This document shows positions 6,114-6,550 of a stretch of DNA of 6,550 bases, one piece after another. The position numbers and the translations under genes were made by a program. The stretch is taken from contig WLHO01000040.1 in NCBI GenBank assembly GCA_009702645.1, forward strand, positions 1 to 6,550. The letters are read 5' to 3'. This DNA comes from Actinomycetota bacterium. GTDB lineage: Bacteria; Actinomycetota; Actinomycetes; Actinomycetales; Microbacteriaceae. Within the stretch, counting starts at the first letter, position 1. The number at the start of each line of letters is the position of its first letter. The notes below the pieces were generated by a model. It saw only the letters and a program-made list of their open reading frames with translations, had not been told where the DNA came from and made no database searches.

Positions 6114-6550
6114 TTGCTTAAGAAAATCACAAGAATTGCTGCTGTAGCTGCCGCTGCTGCACTAGTTCTTTCAGGTTGTGCAGCCACAACCACAGACTCC
6201 GCTGAAGGCGGTCTAATCGGTGTATCGATGCCTACCCAGTCATCAACCCGTTGGATCAGCGACGGCGAGTCCATCAAGGCTGAGCTAGAAGCACAGGGAT
6301 TCACCGTTGACTTGCAGTATGCAGAAGACGACATTCCTACTCAGGTATCACAGCTTGAGGGTATGTTGACCAAGGGCGCAAAGGCTCTAATCATCGCAGC
6401 CATCGACGGAACTCAGCTAACTGACGTTCTACAGGCAGCAGCTGACGCAAGCGTTCCAGTTATCGCTTACGACCGTTTGATTCGTGACAGCGCCAACGTG
6501 AACTACTACGCAACCTTTGACAACTTCAAGGTTGGAGTTCAGCAGGCAAC
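6114..6550 (+). CDS. chvE: ChvE-type sugar-binding lipoprotein of an ABC importer (3' end outside window)
   Basis: The first 145 residues of an extracellular substrate-binding protein; the gene runs off the window end. TTG 6114 is chosen because GAAAGGA (6098-6104) lies 9 nt upstream and it begins a proper lipoprotein signal: MLKKITR, a hydrophobic Ala/Leu core, then lipobox LSGC with the lipidated Cys at 22. The mature part matches the ChvE family of multiple-monosaccharide-binding proteins: [16 protein letters not shown] near residues 36-51, [34 protein letters not shown] and [15 protein letters not shown]. These blocks resemble Agrobacterium ChvE closely, including the Arg and Asp residues that contact sugar. 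ChvE relatives bind L-arabinose, D-xylose, galactose or glucose and work with GguA/GguB-type ATPase and permease, whose genes would be expected just downstream. Position behind araBD and the AraR-like operator point to L-arabinose uptake. Specificity is inferred. Confidence 0.93.
   Translation, partial: MLKKITRIAAVAAAAALVLSGCAATTTDSAEGGLIGVSMPTQSSTRWISDGESIKAELEAQGFTVDLQYAEDDIPTQVSQLEGMLTKGAKALIIAAIDGTQLTDVLQAAADASVPVIAYDRLIRDSANVNYYATFDNFKVGVQQA

Overview
The window is an L-arabinose catabolic and uptake locus, with every clear gene on the + strand. Moderate G+C (about half by eye), TTG and GTG starts, a LacI-type rather than AraC-type arabinose regulator and a possible leaderless gene all suggest an actinobacterium. 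My best guess is one of the small-genome, lower-GC aquatic Microbacteriaceae (Rhodoluna/Aquiluna-like). This placement is inference from style and was not tested by alignment.

Layout: 1-163 is a promoter and leader region. 164-1675 is araA (L-arabinose isomerase). 1718-2086 is a small four-helix membrane protein of unknown function. 2083-2517 is a small SRPBCC/AHSA1-like protein. 2507-3520 is a LacI-family regulator, probably AraR. The last three genes overlap by 4 and 11 nt and look like one translationally coupled unit. 3521-3588 holds a promoter and a LacI-type operator. 3589-5250 is araB (L-ribulokinase), and araD (L-ribulose-5-phosphate 4-epimerase, 5240-5890) overlaps it by 11 nt. 5891-6113 is an intergenic region with a second operator-like palindrome and a structured leader. 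6114 to the window end is the N-terminal part of a ChvE-type sugar-binding lipoprotein of an ABC importer.

Together, AraA, AraB and AraD convert L-arabinose to L-ribulose, then L-ribulose-5-phosphate, then D-xylulose-5-phosphate for the pentose phosphate pathway. The ChvE-like lipoprotein probably captures the sugar outside the cell. Similar palindromes with a central CG lie in front of araBD and of the binding-protein gene. They suggest that the LacI-family protein encoded here represses both catabolism and uptake until sugar is present. No matching operator is visible in front of araA.

The core pathway is ordinary. The less usual points are that the regulator gene is tied to two unrelated small genes, that the araA and araB promoters share an atypical TTTTTGG-N17-TAnnAT layout, and that the binding-protein gene has a long leader with hairpins and overlapping short ORFs. 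I see no mobile element, CRISPR array, tRNA or rRNA.
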